Assembly (NCBI RefSeq): GCF_030766935.1
Contig: NZ_JASERL010000011.1
Location: 248,001 to 312,000 of the forward strand
Direction of reading: 5' to 3'
From: Streptomyces sp. KL109B
GTDB lineage: Bacteria > Actinomycetota > Actinomycetes > Streptomycetales > Streptomycetaceae
Length of the DNA stretch: 64,000 nt
A program made the position numbers and the translations under genes. The number at the start of each line of letters is the position of its first letter. Position 1 is the first letter of the stretch. The notes under the pieces are model-generated. The model was given only the letters and a program-made list of their open reading frames with translations, was not told the origin of the DNA and did no database searches. Shown here one piece after another: positions 24,830-34,059 of the stretch.

Positions 24830-25816
24830 TCACCGCATCCCGCGCGCGAGCGCCCGCACCCACCCCTCCGTACGCCCGTCCACATCATGATCGTCCTGCA
24901 GGGCGGAAACACTGACGTAGTCCTCGGCAATCGCCCTGATGTCGCTTCCCGCATCGGCAGAGGTGTCGACGGCCCCGTATCCCATTGTGTAGGTGCCGGG
25001 GCGGCCGGACGCGCCGTCGTCCGGGGTGAAGTCGGGCACGAGGAAAGCGCCGCCCTGGACGGTCGTGGCCCTGGTCCCCTTCGGGTCGGCGAGTCGGTGG
25101 CTGCCGGTGTCAGGGTCCGCGGGGCCCTGCACGAGCGGGTAGTTGACGTTGAGCGCCACACCCCGCGGCATCAGTCGGCCGTCCCGGGCCCGCGCCTCGA
25201 GGTGTCTGACGAGGTCGACGACATACGCCGCCGCGGGGGCCGCCGCGAGTTCGGTGCCCTCCGGCCAGTCCGGCTGGGTCTCCAGGCTCATGGCGAGGGC
25301 GGGGACACCGAACTCGACGCCGGTGAGGGCCGCGTTGACGGTTCCGGAATGGTTCACGAGAGCGCCGAAGTTGAACCCGGGGTTGATTCCGGAGACGACG
25401 AGGTCGGGCTTGCCGTGCGGGAAGATCTCGTCCATCCCGAAGTACACGCTGTCGGACGGCGAACCGGGCGTCACCGTCCACACGTCCTTCTCGGGCCCGG
25501 CCACCCGAAGCTTCTCACCACGGCTTGACACCCGGCCGCCCTGGCCGCTCTGGTCGGTTCCCGGCGCGACCACGACCACGTGGTGTCCGGCGGCCCGTAG
25601 CGCGTCGCGCACGGCCACGATGTACGGGGTGGTGGCGCCGCCCGGCCCACGCCAGCCGTCGTCGTTGGTGAGCAGGATGTTCAGAGGTCTCGGCGCCCTG
25701 GGCACGGACGCGGCCGCCTCCCCTCTTGCGTCCGCGTTCCCGGCCGGTCCCGTCACGAAGGCCGAGGCCCCGACCACGGCGGCACACACAGCGGCACGCA
25801 CAGAACGCTTCATCAT
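24830..25816 (-). CDS. surE: Secreted SurE-type 5'/3'-nucleotidase (survival protein family)
   Basis: 328 residues. An N-terminal signal peptide (MMKRSVRAAV, then a hydrophobic run to about residue 28, ending AGNADA) precedes the SurE domain. Metal-site motifs are NDDG (51-54) and SGINPGFN, with QSG between them. SurE proteins are metal-dependent phosphatases acting on nucleoside monophosphates or polyphosphate; exported versions are common in Streptomyces. I chose the paired ATGs at 25811-25816 because they begin the signal sequence; the frame is open upstream to 25873. It is not obviously linked to the catabolic theme and may be a passenger. Confidence 0.88.
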   Translation of the reverse strand: MMKRSVRAAVCAAVVGASAFVTGPAGNADARGEAAASVPRAPRPLNILLTNDDGWRGPGGATTPYIVAVRDALRAAGHHVVVVAPGTDQSGQGGRVSSRGEKLRVAGPEKDVWTVTPGSPSDSVYFGMDEIFPHGKPDLVVSGINPGFNFGALVNHSGTVNAALTGVEFGVPALAMSLETQPDWPEGTELAAAPAAAYVVDLVRHLEARARDGRLMPRGVALNVNYPLVQGPADPDTGSHRLADPKGTRATTVQGGAFLVPDFTPDDGASGRPGTYTMGYGAVDTSADAGSDIRAIAEDYVSVSALQDDHDVDGRTEGWVRALARGMR

Positions 25817-25894
25817 CCGCGAAAGCCCTTCGCCAGGCGGCCGGACAGGCCACTCCACAAACGAGAATCCCATTTACGCACAGCGGTAAGGTCA

Positions 25895-25923
25895 TTGACA
25901 CTCCATCGGCGTGCCCATAGCGT
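25895..25923 (+). promoter_or_regulatory. Sigma-70/HrdB-like promoter TTGACA-N17-TAGCGT
   Basis: A consensus -35 TTGACA (25895-25900), a 17-base spacer and TAGCGT (25918-25923), which fits TAnnnT, lie upstream of the crotonase gene at 25969. The leader would be about 40 bases with the GAGGAGG ribosome site at 25958-25964. It probably drives the beta-oxidation operon to 34842. Confidence 0.65.
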
Positions 25924-25968
25924 GATTCGGCGCGCAGGCCCCAGCCGAGCTCGAGCCGAGGAGGTTTC

Positions 25969-26781
25969 ATGGGCGGCGACCCAAGCCCCGTCCTCACCGT
26001 GACCGCCGAGAAGGACGTGCGTGTCGTCACGCTGAACCGTCCGGACCAACTCAATGGTGTGTCCGCGGAATTGCACCGCCGGCTCGCCGAGGTCTGGGAC
26101 GAGATCGCGGCCGACGAGGACGCGCGGGCCGTCGTACTCACCGGCGCGGGACGGGCGTTCAGCGCAGGCGGGGACTTCGGGCACCTGCTGCGCCACCACA
26201 GCGACGCCGCGCTGCGCGAACGCTCGATCCGGCTCGACCGGAAGATCCAGACCGCCATGATCCGCTTTCCGCTGCCCGTGGTCGCCGCGGTCAACGGGCC
26301 GGCCGTGGGCCTCGGCTGTTCGCTCGCGCTGGGCTGCGACCTCGTGCTGATGGCCGACGACGCCTACCTCGCCGACCCGCACGTGTCGGTCGGCCTCGTC
26401 GCGGGGGACGGCGGGGTCACCCTGTGGCCGCTCCTGACGAGCCTGCTGCGGGCCAAGGAGTATCTGTTCACCGGGGATCGCATCCCGGCCGCCAAGGCGG
26501 TGGAGTTCGGCCTGGCGAGTCGTGTCGTACCGGCCGCCGACCTGAGCGAGCAGGCCATGGAGTTGGCGCACCGCCTCGCGGCGCAGCCGCCACAGGCGCT
26601 GCGCGCGACGAAGGCGGCGCTCGCCGTCGTCGTGGAGCAGATGTCGCGCGGCGGCATGGAGGCCGCGCTCATGGCCGAGCAGGCGACCATGACCAGCCCG
26701 GACTATCTGCGCATCGTCTCCGCACTCGCGGAACGGGGCACCGGTGGCGGCCCGGGCCGCGGCGCGGGCACGAAGGGCTGA
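25969..26781 (+). CDS. Enoyl-CoA hydratase/isomerase family protein
   Basis: 270 residues, preceded by GAGGAGG. Crotonase fold: LNRPDQLNGVS, FSAGGDFGHLL, and NGPAVGLGCSLALGCDL for the second oxyanion strand. It retains DPHVSVGLVAGDGG in the region of the catalytic acid, similar to 2-(1,2-epoxy-phenylacetyl)-CoA isomerase and ring-opening crotonases, where an aspartate replaces the second glutamate. It is the first gene of the 25969-34842 operon. Confidence 0.87.
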   Translation: MGGDPSPVLTVTAEKDVRVVTLNRPDQLNGVSAELHRRLAEVWDEIAADEDARAVVLTGAGRAFSAGGDFGHLLRHHSDAALRERSIRLDRKIQTAMIRFPLPVVAAVNGPAVGLGCSLALGCDLVLMADDAYLADPHVSVGLVAGDGGVTLWPLLTSLLRAKEYLFTGDRIPAAKAVEFGLASRVVPAADLSEQAMELAHRLAAQPPQALRATKAALAVVVEQMSRGGMEAALMAEQATMTSPDYLRIVSALAERGTGGGPGRGAGTKG

Positions 26782-26784
26782 ACC

Positions 26785-27753
26785 GTGGACGCGGAAGAGT
26801 TCCGGCTGGTCCGCGAGGCGCTCGCGACGTTCGCCGCCGACCACCGGTGCACATCGGCCGAGCCGACGGCGGCGCAGATGACGGCGGCCCAGAAGGCGCT
26901 CGACGGGCTCGGCCTGGTCGAACTGCGGCACGGCCCGCGGCCCTTGGCGAGCGCTCAGGAGTGTGCGCTGCTCGCGGAGGAGTACGGGAGGCAGCCGCTC
27001 ACCGCCTCGTTCCTCGGGACGGCGCTGCTCGCGCCCGAGGCGCTGCGGCTCCTCGCGGCGGGCGAGCCCGACGGGGCACCGACCGTGGCACTCGGTCGCG
27101 ATCTGCGGTTCGCCCGCCACGGCGAACTGGTGGCCTGGGACGCCTACGGCGCGGACCGCGCGCTCAGCATCGCCCCCGACGGGACCGTACGCACTCACGT
27201 GCTCGGCGCACCGGCGCCCACCACGGATCTGCTGCGCACCGTCCGCGCCGTGTCCGGCGAGGGCTTGACCCTCGGCCGGCTGACCACCGACCAGGTGCAC
27301 GCCTGGCGGGCCTGGGCCCTGACCATGGTGAGCAGTGAACTTGTCGGCGCGGCCGGGTCGTTCGTCGAGCAGAGTGCCGCGTACGCGCGCGATCGTGTGC
27401 AGTACGGGCGGCCCATCGGCGCCAATCAGGCGGTGCAGCACCTGCTCGCCGACGCGACCGTGGCCGTCGAGGCGTGTGTCAGTGCCACCCGTTACGCGGC
27501 CTGGTGCCTCGACCACTCCTCCCCCGCTTCCGCGCTCACCGCCGCCCGCGTCGCCAAGGCCGAGGTCGACGCGTCCGCCCTGGAGGCGGTGTACGCGGGG
27601 ATGCAGGTGTTCGGCGGGATCGCCCAGACCTGGGAGCACGTCGCGCACCTGTACCTGCGCCGGATCCGCCTCGGCGCCACGGTCCTGACGGACACCGCCG
27701 AACTGCTCTCCGACCTCGCCCTGTCCTCGCCCGAGCCCACGGAGGCGAAGTGA
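26785..27753 (+). CDS. Acyl-CoA dehydrogenase family protein, small subunit type
   Basis: 322 residues, shorter than the usual 380 or so. The C-terminal helical domain is clear (ARDRVQYGRPIGANQAVQHLLAD, the RxQxGRPI FAD/dimer segment), while the middle beta domain is reduced. It begins 3 bases after the crotonase stop and its stop overlaps the next dehydrogenase start. Short and long dehydrogenases encoded side by side form alpha2beta2 heterotetramers in actinobacterial steroid side-chain degradation (ChsE-type), which have half the usual number of active sites and fit bulky polycyclic acyl-CoAs. Confidence 0.85.
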   Translation: MDAEEFRLVREALATFAADHRCTSAEPTAAQMTAAQKALDGLGLVELRHGPRPLASAQECALLAEEYGRQPLTASFLGTALLAPEALRLLAAGEPDGAPTVALGRDLRFARHGELVAWDAYGADRALSIAPDGTVRTHVLGAPAPTTDLLRTVRAVSGEGLTLGRLTTDQVHAWRAWALTMVSSELVGAAGSFVEQSAAYARDRVQYGRPIGANQAVQHLLADATVAVEACVSATRYAAWCLDHSSPASALTAARVAKAEVDASALEAVYAGMQVFGGIAQTWEHVAHLYLRRIRLGATVLTDTAELLSDLALSSPEPTEAK

Positions 27754-28910
27754 CCACGCACGCACCGCCCTTGGACTTCGGCGACCCGTCAGGTCTGGAG
27801 CGGCTGCGCCGGGAACTGCGTGCCTGGCTGGCCCGGCACCCGCTCCCCGAGCGCCGCCCCGACGAGGAACCCGCCCTCTTCCTGCACCGCTGGCACCGCA
27901 TGCTGCACTCCGGCGGCTGGGTGGGCCTTGACGTCCCCGAGGAGTACGGGGGCCGCGGCCTGACCGCGCTGCACCAGGTGGCGGTCAGCGACGAGCTGGG
28001 CGCCTGCCGGGCCCCGGGCGTGCCGCGCATCGGCTATCTCGCGCATGCCCTCCTGGAGTTCGCCTCGCACGAGCAGCGGGCCCGGCTGCTGCCCCGCATG
28101 CTCGCGGGCGACGACGTGTGGTGCCAGGGCTTCAGCGAGCCCGGCGCGGGATCGGACCTCGCGGGCATGGCAACACACGCACGGCGCAGCGCGGACGGGA
28201 CGCACTACACCGTCAACGGGCAGAAACTGTGGACCAGTTACGCCCAGTACTCCGACTACTGCCTGCTGCTCGCCCGCACCGACCGCGACGCTCCCGCACA
28301 CACCTCGATCACCGCGTTCGCGCTCCCGCTCGACCGGGCCGGCGTGACCGTACGCCCGCTGAAGGCGGCCAATGGCGACGACGAGTTCTGCGAGCTGTTC
28401 CTCGACGACGTGACGATCGAGGCCGCCGAGCGGATCGGTGCGGAGGGCGACGGCTGGCGGCTGGCCATGACGACGGTGAACTACGAACGCAACGCCCTCG
28501 ACACCGGCCATCTCTCCAAGTACGGGCTGCTGTTGGAGCGGCTGCGGCAGGAGCTCCGCACGCGGGAAGGCGCCCTGCCCGACGGCCTCGTCTCCGCGGT
28601 GGGGCGGTGTGTCGTCGACTATCAGGTGCTCGTCGCGCATGCCCGCCGCCGCACCGCCGAACGCCTCGCAGGTGTGGCGGCCGGTCCGGAGTCGTCGGTC
28701 GACAAGCTGCTGATGACGCGCGCCGAGCAACGCCTGTACGAGACCGCCCTGCAGGTCCTGCCGCAGGAGCTGTACGACGCCGGCGGGGCCGTGTACGGCG
28801 AGTATCTGTACTCGCGTGCGGCGTCGGTCTACGGCGGCACCTCCCAGATCCAGCGGAACATCATCGCCAAACGGCTGCTGCGCCTGCCGTCGGCCTCGCG
28901 AGTGTCATGA
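27750..28910 (+). CDS. Acyl-CoA dehydrogenase, partner subunit
   Basis: 386 residues from a GTG overlapping the previous stop. It has the FAD/substrate signature GFSEPGAGSDLAG, VNGQKLWTSYAQ, and the C-terminal YGGTSQIQRNIIAKRLL. It probably pairs with the small subunit encoded just upstream. Its closest relative in the window is the long dehydrogenase at 39453, which also has a short neighbour (40583), so the island has two such pairs. Confidence 0.9.
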   Translation: MTTHAPPLDFGDPSGLERLRRELRAWLARHPLPERRPDEEPALFLHRWHRMLHSGGWVGLDVPEEYGGRGLTALHQVAVSDELGACRAPGVPRIGYLAHALLEFASHEQRARLLPRMLAGDDVWCQGFSEPGAGSDLAGMATHARRSADGTHYTVNGQKLWTSYAQYSDYCLLLARTDRDAPAHTSITAFALPLDRAGVTVRPLKAANGDDEFCELFLDDVTIEAAERIGAEGDGWRLAMTTVNYERNALDTGHLSKYGLLLERLRQELRTREGALPDGLVSAVGRCVVDYQVLVAHARRRTAERLAGVAAGPESSVDKLLMTRAEQRLYETALQVLPQELYDAGGAVYGEYLYSRAASVYGGTSQIQRNIIAKRLLRLPSASRVS

Positions 28911-30532
28911 GTGGTCTTCATGTGCCGGAAACGGAGCCCGTGATGCGTTACGACCAGGATTACCTGAGCATCCCGAACGTCGTCCGCCGGGCCGCCGCGC
29001 GGCACGGCGACGCGCCCGCCCTCGTGGACGGCACGACGCGGTGGAGCTTTCGCGACCTCGAACAGCGCATGCTCCAGGCGGTGCGCGCCGCGCTCGCGCT
29101 GGGCATCGCCCCTGGTGACCGGGTCGGCATCTGTGCGCCCAATTGCGCCGAGTGGATCGTGGCGGCGCTCGCCGTCCAGGGCGCGGGCGGCATCGTCGTC
29201 CCCCTCAACACCCGCTTCAAGGCGGCCGAACTCACCTACATTCTGCGCAAGTCGGGGGCGAAGGCGCTGTTCGCGGCGCCGTTCCTCGACACCGACTACG
29301 TGGCCGAACTGCGCAAGCACGAGCCCGAGTTGCCCGCCCTGCGCACCACCGTGTCACTGCGCTCCGAGCGCGGGGACGCCGACCTGTCCTGGCAGGACTT
29401 CCTCGCGCAGGGTGCGGGAACGGTCGACGAGAGCGCCGCCCACGCTTCCATCGACCGGGTCGGGCCCGACACCGTCTCCGACATCATGTTCACCTCCGGG
29501 ACGACCGGACACCCCAAGGGCGTGGTGCTCACCCACGGTCAGTCGCTGCGCGCGTACGGGTGGATGGCTCAGACGTACACGTTCCGCGCCGGGGACGTCT
29601 TCCTGGTCGTGCCGCCCTTCTTCCACTGCTTCGGCTACAAGGCGGGCTGGCTCGCCTCGTTCCTGCACGGGGTGACGGTGGTCCCGATGGCGATGTTCGA
29701 CGCGGGCCGGGCCCTGGAACTCATCGAGCGGGAACGGGTGTCCGTCATGCTTGGCCCGCCGACGATCTTCCAGGACCTGATCGCCGCACCGGACCGCGCC
29801 CGCCGTGACACCTCCTCCTTGCGGATCTCCATGACGGGCGGCACCACCATTCCCGAGCAGCTGATCCATGCGATGAAGGACGAGCTGTCCTTCGACATCG
29901 TGATGAGCGCGTACGGGCTGACCGAGGCCTCCGCGCTCGTCACGACCACGCGTCTCGGAGACAGTCCGGCCACCGTCTCCCGCACCAACGGCCGGCGCAT
30001 CCCGGACGTGGACGTGCGGATCGCCGACGACGCGGGCAAGCCCGTCCCGGCGGGCGACACGGGCGAGATACAGGTCCGCGGTTACACCGTCACCAGCGGC
30101 TACTGGGACGAGCCGGAGGCCACGGCGGCCGCGATCGGGGACGACGGCTGGCTGCGCACGGGTGACATCGGCAGCCTGGACGCCGACGGCAATCTCGCGG
30201 TCGTCGACCGCAAGAAGGACATGTTCATCGTCGGCGGCTTCAATGCCTACCCCGCCGAGATCGAACGCCTGCTGCTCGACCACGGCCCGGTCGCCGAGGC
30301 CGCCGTCATCGGTGTGCCCGACGAGCGCCTCGGCGAGGTCGGCTGCGCCTACCTGGTGCTCCGGCCTGGCGAGACGGCCACGGCCGCCGATGTCATCGCC
30401 TGGTCGCGCGCCACCATGGCCAACTTCAAGGTGCCACGGCACGTCCGCTTCGTCGACGCCCTGCCGCGCAACGCAAGCCGCAAGGTCCTCAAGCACGAAC
30501 TGCGCGCGTCCTACCAGGAGGACGACGCATGA
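28907..30532 (+). CDS. Acyl-CoA synthetase (AMP-forming, FadD3-like)
   Basis: 541 residues, ATGA overlap with the dehydrogenase. The ANL-superfamily motifs are all present: TSGTTGHPKGV (ATP), YGLTEAS, GWLRTGDIG, DRKKDMFIVGGFNAYPAEIE (hinge), and the C-terminal PRNASRKVLK lysine. It activates a carboxylic acid to its CoA thioester at the cost of ATP. The overall look is like FadD3, the ligase for the steroid C/D-ring propanoate, but family membership cannot be proven by eye. An internal ATG at 28943 is an alternative start. Confidence 0.92.
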   Translation: MSGLHVPETEPVMRYDQDYLSIPNVVRRAAARHGDAPALVDGTTRWSFRDLEQRMLQAVRAALALGIAPGDRVGICAPNCAEWIVAALAVQGAGGIVVPLNTRFKAAELTYILRKSGAKALFAAPFLDTDYVAELRKHEPELPALRTTVSLRSERGDADLSWQDFLAQGAGTVDESAAHASIDRVGPDTVSDIMFTSGTTGHPKGVVLTHGQSLRAYGWMAQTYTFRAGDVFLVVPPFFHCFGYKAGWLASFLHGVTVVPMAMFDAGRALELIERERVSVMLGPPTIFQDLIAAPDRARRDTSSLRISMTGGTTIPEQLIHAMKDELSFDIVMSAYGLTEASALVTTTRLGDSPATVSRTNGRRIPDVDVRIADDAGKPVPAGDTGEIQVRGYTVTSGYWDEPEATAAAIGDDGWLRTGDIGSLDADGNLAVVDRKKDMFIVGGFNAYPAEIERLLLDHGPVAEAAVIGVPDERLGEVGCAYLVLRPGETATAADVIAWSRATMANFKVPRHVRFVDALPRNASRKVLKHELRASYQEDDA

Positions 30533-31728
30533 CGGGGCCCCTGGAAGGTGTCACCGTCGTCTCGGTCGAACAGGCCGTGTCGGCGCCGCTGTGCACGCGG
30601 GCGCTCGGCGATCTGGGCGCGCGTGTCATCAAGGTGGAGGCGCCCGTAGGTGACTTCACCCGCTATTACGACGATGTGGTGCACGGCCTCGCCGCCCACT
30701 TCGTGTGGGTCAACCGCGGCAAGGAGTCGCTGACCCTCGACCTGAAGTCGGCCCACGGCGCACATGTCCTGCACCGGCTCCTCGACCGCGCGGACGTCTT
30801 CGTGTCGAACCTGGCTCCGGGCGCCGCCGGCAAACTCGGCATCTCAGCCGCCGACTTGACGGCCCGTCATCCAGATCTCATCACCATGGAGATCGACGGC
30901 TACGGTCCCGGCGGCCCGCTCTCCCACAAGCGCGCCTACGATCTCCTCGTCCAGGCAGAGGCGGGAGCCTGCTCGATCACGGGACTCCCTGGCGCACCCG
31001 CCAAGCCTGGACCGCCCATGGCCGACGTGTGCACCGGCCTGTACGCGGCACTGTCCATCACGGCACTGCTGGCGGAACGCGCACGGCCTCGGCGGTCGCC
31101 CGCTCCGGCCGCCGTCTCGCTGAGCATGTTCGACACCATGACCGAGCTGATGGGGTACGCGCTCACATACACCCGGCACACCGGCATCGACCAACAGCCG
31201 GTGGGCATGGGCTCCCCCGCCGTCGCCCCGTACGGCGCCTACGCCACCGCCGACGGCCACACCGTCGTCCTCGGCACGACCAACGACCGCGAGTGGCGGC
31301 GCTACGCCCGCGACCTCCTGGGCCGCCCCGACCTCGCCGACGACCCCGCACTCGCCACGACGGCAGACCGGGTCGCGGACCGCGAGCGTCTCGACACGGA
31401 GATCACAGCCTGGTGCGCCGCGCACACCCTCCACGACATCCAGGCGACCGCCGACGCCGCCGGCATCGGCAACGCGAAGCTCAACACGCCCAGCGAAGTC
31501 CTCACACACCCGCAGCACACGGCCCGTGACCGCTGGCGCGAGATCGGCACACCGGGCGGCCGGACCACGGCACCGCTGCCACCACCTGTCTTCGCGGGAC
31601 GGGAACCGCCCCCGATGGGCGACGTGCCCGCGCTGGGCCAGCACACGGAGGCCATCCTGCGCGAACTCGGTGTCGCCGACGACGACTCGACCACGGAAAG
31701 GGTGAACAGTGACACGCGACCATCGTGA
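30529..31728 (+). CDS. CaiB/BaiF family (class III) CoA transferase
   Basis: 399 residues, ATGA overlap with the ligase. LEGVTVVSVEQAVSAPLCTR and DLGARVIKVE open the protein; the catalytic Asp lies in PPMADVCTGLYAALSI. It resembles the mesaconyl/itaconate-type members more than the two paralogues at 14464 and 46097. It would move CoA between acid intermediates. The thiolase gene starts inside its last 20 bases. Confidence 0.9.
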   Translation: MTGPLEGVTVVSVEQAVSAPLCTRALGDLGARVIKVEAPVGDFTRYYDDVVHGLAAHFVWVNRGKESLTLDLKSAHGAHVLHRLLDRADVFVSNLAPGAAGKLGISAADLTARHPDLITMEIDGYGPGGPLSHKRAYDLLVQAEAGACSITGLPGAPAKPGPPMADVCTGLYAALSITALLAERARPRRSPAPAAVSLSMFDTMTELMGYALTYTRHTGIDQQPVGMGSPAVAPYGAYATADGHTVVLGTTNDREWRRYARDLLGRPDLADDPALATTADRVADRERLDTEITAWCAAHTLHDIQATADAAGIGNAKLNTPSEVLTHPQHTARDRWREIGTPGGRTTAPLPPPVFAGREPPPMGDVPALGQHTEAILRELGVADDDSTTERVNSDTRPS

Positions 31729-32863
31729 AGCCGTGATCGTGGAGGCCGTCCGAACCCCCGTCGGCAAGCGGAACGGCGCGCTCGCCGAGGTCCACCCCGG
31801 CGAGCTGTCCGCACACATCCTGCGCGAACTCGTCGCCCGCACCGGCATCGACCCCTCCGACGTCGAGGACGTGATCTGGGGCTGCGTGGGGCAGGTCGGC
31901 GACCAGTCGGGGAACATCGGCCGCTACGCACTGCTGGCGGCCGGCTGGCCGGAGACGGTGCCGGCGACCACGGTGAACCGGGCCTGCGGCTCCAGCCAGC
32001 AGGCGCTCGACTTCGCGGCGCAGGCCGTGCTGTCCGGCCAGTACGACATGGTGGTGGCGGGCGGCGTCGAGGTGATGAGCCGGGTGCCGCTGGGAGCGGC
32101 ACGCAGCGGCGGCGGGGCGCCCTGGACGCAGAGCGTGCTGGAGCGCTACGACCACTTCAGCTTCAACCAGGGCGAGTCGGCGGAGAGGATCGCCCGCAAG
32201 TGGGGCTTCTCGCGGCGGCGACTGGACGAGTACGCCGCCCGTTCCCACGAGCTGGCGGCGGCGGCACAGGACTCGGGCGCGTTCGACGCCCAGCTCGCCC
32301 CGTTCCCCGACAACCCGCTCACCGCCGACGAAGGGGTGCGCAGGGGCACCACCGCCGACACCCTCGCCCGCCTCAAGCCGTCCTTCGACCCGAACGGTGT
32401 GATCCACGCAGGCAATGCCTCGCAGATATCCGACGGAGCCGCGGCCCTGCTCGTCACGACGCCGGAGCGGGCCGCGGAGCTGGGCCTGACGCCGCTGGTG
32501 CGCTACCGGGCGGGCGCGGTCACGGGCGCCGATCCGGTGCTGATGCTCACGGGCCCGATCCCGGCGACCGTGCAGGTGCTCACCCGGGCCGGCCTCGCCC
32601 TCTCCAACATCGGCGCCTACGAGGTCAACGAGGCCTTCGCCTCCGTTCCACTGGCCTGGCTGGCCGAGACCGGCGCGGATCCCGCCCGCCTCAACCCGCT
32701 GGGCGGCGCCATCGCCCTCGGTCACCCCTTGGGCGCGTCCGGCGCGGTCCTGATGACACGCCTGATCCACCACATGCGGGACCGCGGCATCCGCTACGGC
32801 CTGCAGACGATGTGCGAGGGCGGCGGAACGGCGAACGCGACGATCGTGGAACTGCTGGACTGA
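31709..32863 (+). CDS. Thiolase (acetyl-CoA acyltransferase)
   Basis: 384 residues from a GTG with GGAAAGG upstream. All catalytic residues of a degradative thiolase are present: nucleophile Cys93 (NRACGSS), His339 (GHPLG) and Cys369 (TMCEGGG). Unlike the two lipid-transfer-type thiolase-fold proteins in the window, this one should carry out normal thiolytic cleavage of 3-ketoacyl-CoA. It is equivalent in role to FadA5/FadA6 of steroid degradation. Confidence 0.94.
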   Translation: MTRDHREAVIVEAVRTPVGKRNGALAEVHPGELSAHILRELVARTGIDPSDVEDVIWGCVGQVGDQSGNIGRYALLAAGWPETVPATTVNRACGSSQQALDFAAQAVLSGQYDMVVAGGVEVMSRVPLGAARSGGGAPWTQSVLERYDHFSFNQGESAERIARKWGFSRRRLDEYAARSHELAAAAQDSGAFDAQLAPFPDNPLTADEGVRRGTTADTLARLKPSFDPNGVIHAGNASQISDGAAALLVTTPERAAELGLTPLVRYRAGAVTGADPVLMLTGPIPATVQVLTRAGLALSNIGAYEVNEAFASVPLAWLAETGADPARLNPLGGAIALGHPLGASGAVLMTRLIHHMRDRGIRYGLQTMCEGGGTANATIVELLD

Positions 32864-32882
32864 GTACGGGAGTTGGTACAGG

Positions 32883-34031
32883 GTGCGCCGAGACATCTAC
32901 ACCGCCGACCACGAGGCGTTCCGGGAACTGGTGCGGGACTTCGTCACGCGCGAGGTCGTGCCCGGCTACGAGGAGTGGGAGCGGGCGGGCCGCATGCCAC
33001 GCCACATCTTCGAGCAGCTCGGCGACATCGGTGTGATGGGCCTGGCGATCCCCGAGGAGTACGGCGGCGCGGGCACCGACGACTACCGCTACAACGCGAT
33101 CCTCCAGGAGGAGGCGTCGCGCGCCCTGGTCACGCTGGGCACGGTCCGCACCCAACTGGACGTGATCCTCCCGTACTTCCTCGCGTACGCGAACAAGGAG
33201 CAGCGGAGCCGCTGGTTCCCCGAGCTGGCCGCCGGGCGCCTCCTGACGGCGATCGCCATGACGGAACCGGGCACCGGCTCGGACCTGGCGGGCATCCGCA
33301 CGACGGCGGTGCGGGACGGGGACGACTACGTGCTGAACGGCGCGAAGACCTTCATCACGGGCGGCCTGCTGGCCGACCTGGTGATCGTGGTGGCGCGTAC
33401 GTCCTCCGACCCGGACAACCGCCGGGCGGGGCTCACCCTCCTGGTGGTGGAGGAAGGCATGCCGGGCTTCACGAAGGGCCGCGAGCTCGACAAGATCGGC
33501 ATCCGGGTGCAGGACACGGTGGAGCTGGCCTTCGACGACGTACGCGTCCCCGTGGCGAACCGGCTCGGCGAGGAGGGCAAGGCGTTCTCCTACCTGGGCC
33601 GGAACCTGCCGCAGGAGCGCATGACGGTCGCGGTCGGCTCGGTGGCCCAGTCCCGCGCGGCGCTCGACACGACCCTCGCGTACGCCAAGGACCGCCAGGT
33701 CTTCGGCAACACACTGGCTTCGTTCCAGAACACGAAGTTCGAACTCGCCGCGGTGTCCACGGAGGTGGAGGCGGCGCAGGCGCTGCTCGACCGGGCGATC
33801 ACGGAGCTGGTGGCAGGACGTCTGTCCGGGGCGGACGCGGCGCGCGTGAAGCTGTTCTGCACAGAGATGCAGGCGCGCTGCGTGGACCGATGCCTTCAAC
33901 TCTTCGGCGGTTACGGCTACATACGCGAGTACCCGATAGCCCGGCTGTACGCGGACGCGCGGATCACCCGGATCTACGCGGGTACGAGCGAGGTCATGAA
34001 GGTGATCGTCGCGAAGTCGTTGGGCCTGTGA
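32883..34031 (+). CDS. Acyl-CoA dehydrogenase (homotetrameric type)
   Basis: 382 residues, GTG start. A full-length short-chain-type dehydrogenase: AMTEPGTGSDLAGI, FITGG, AFDDVRVP, and the C-terminal IYAGTSEVMKVI with Glu370 at the usual catalytic-base position. Unlike the paired dehydrogenases it needs no partner. It probably acts on a simpler acyl-CoA later in the pathway. Confidence 0.93.
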   Translation: MRRDIYTADHEAFRELVRDFVTREVVPGYEEWERAGRMPRHIFEQLGDIGVMGLAIPEEYGGAGTDDYRYNAILQEEASRALVTLGTVRTQLDVILPYFLAYANKEQRSRWFPELAAGRLLTAIAMTEPGTGSDLAGIRTTAVRDGDDYVLNGAKTFITGGLLADLVIVVARTSSDPDNRRAGLTLLVVEEGMPGFTKGRELDKIGIRVQDTVELAFDDVRVPVANRLGEEGKAFSYLGRNLPQERMTVAVGSVAQSRAALDTTLAYAKDRQVFGNTLASFQNTKFELAAVSTEVEAAQALLDRAITELVAGRLSGADAARVKLFCTEMQARCVDRCLQLFGGYGYIREYPIARLYADARITRIYAGTSEVMKVIVAKSLGL

Positions 34032-34059
34032 GACCGCAGACCGCAAAGGAGTTGGCACG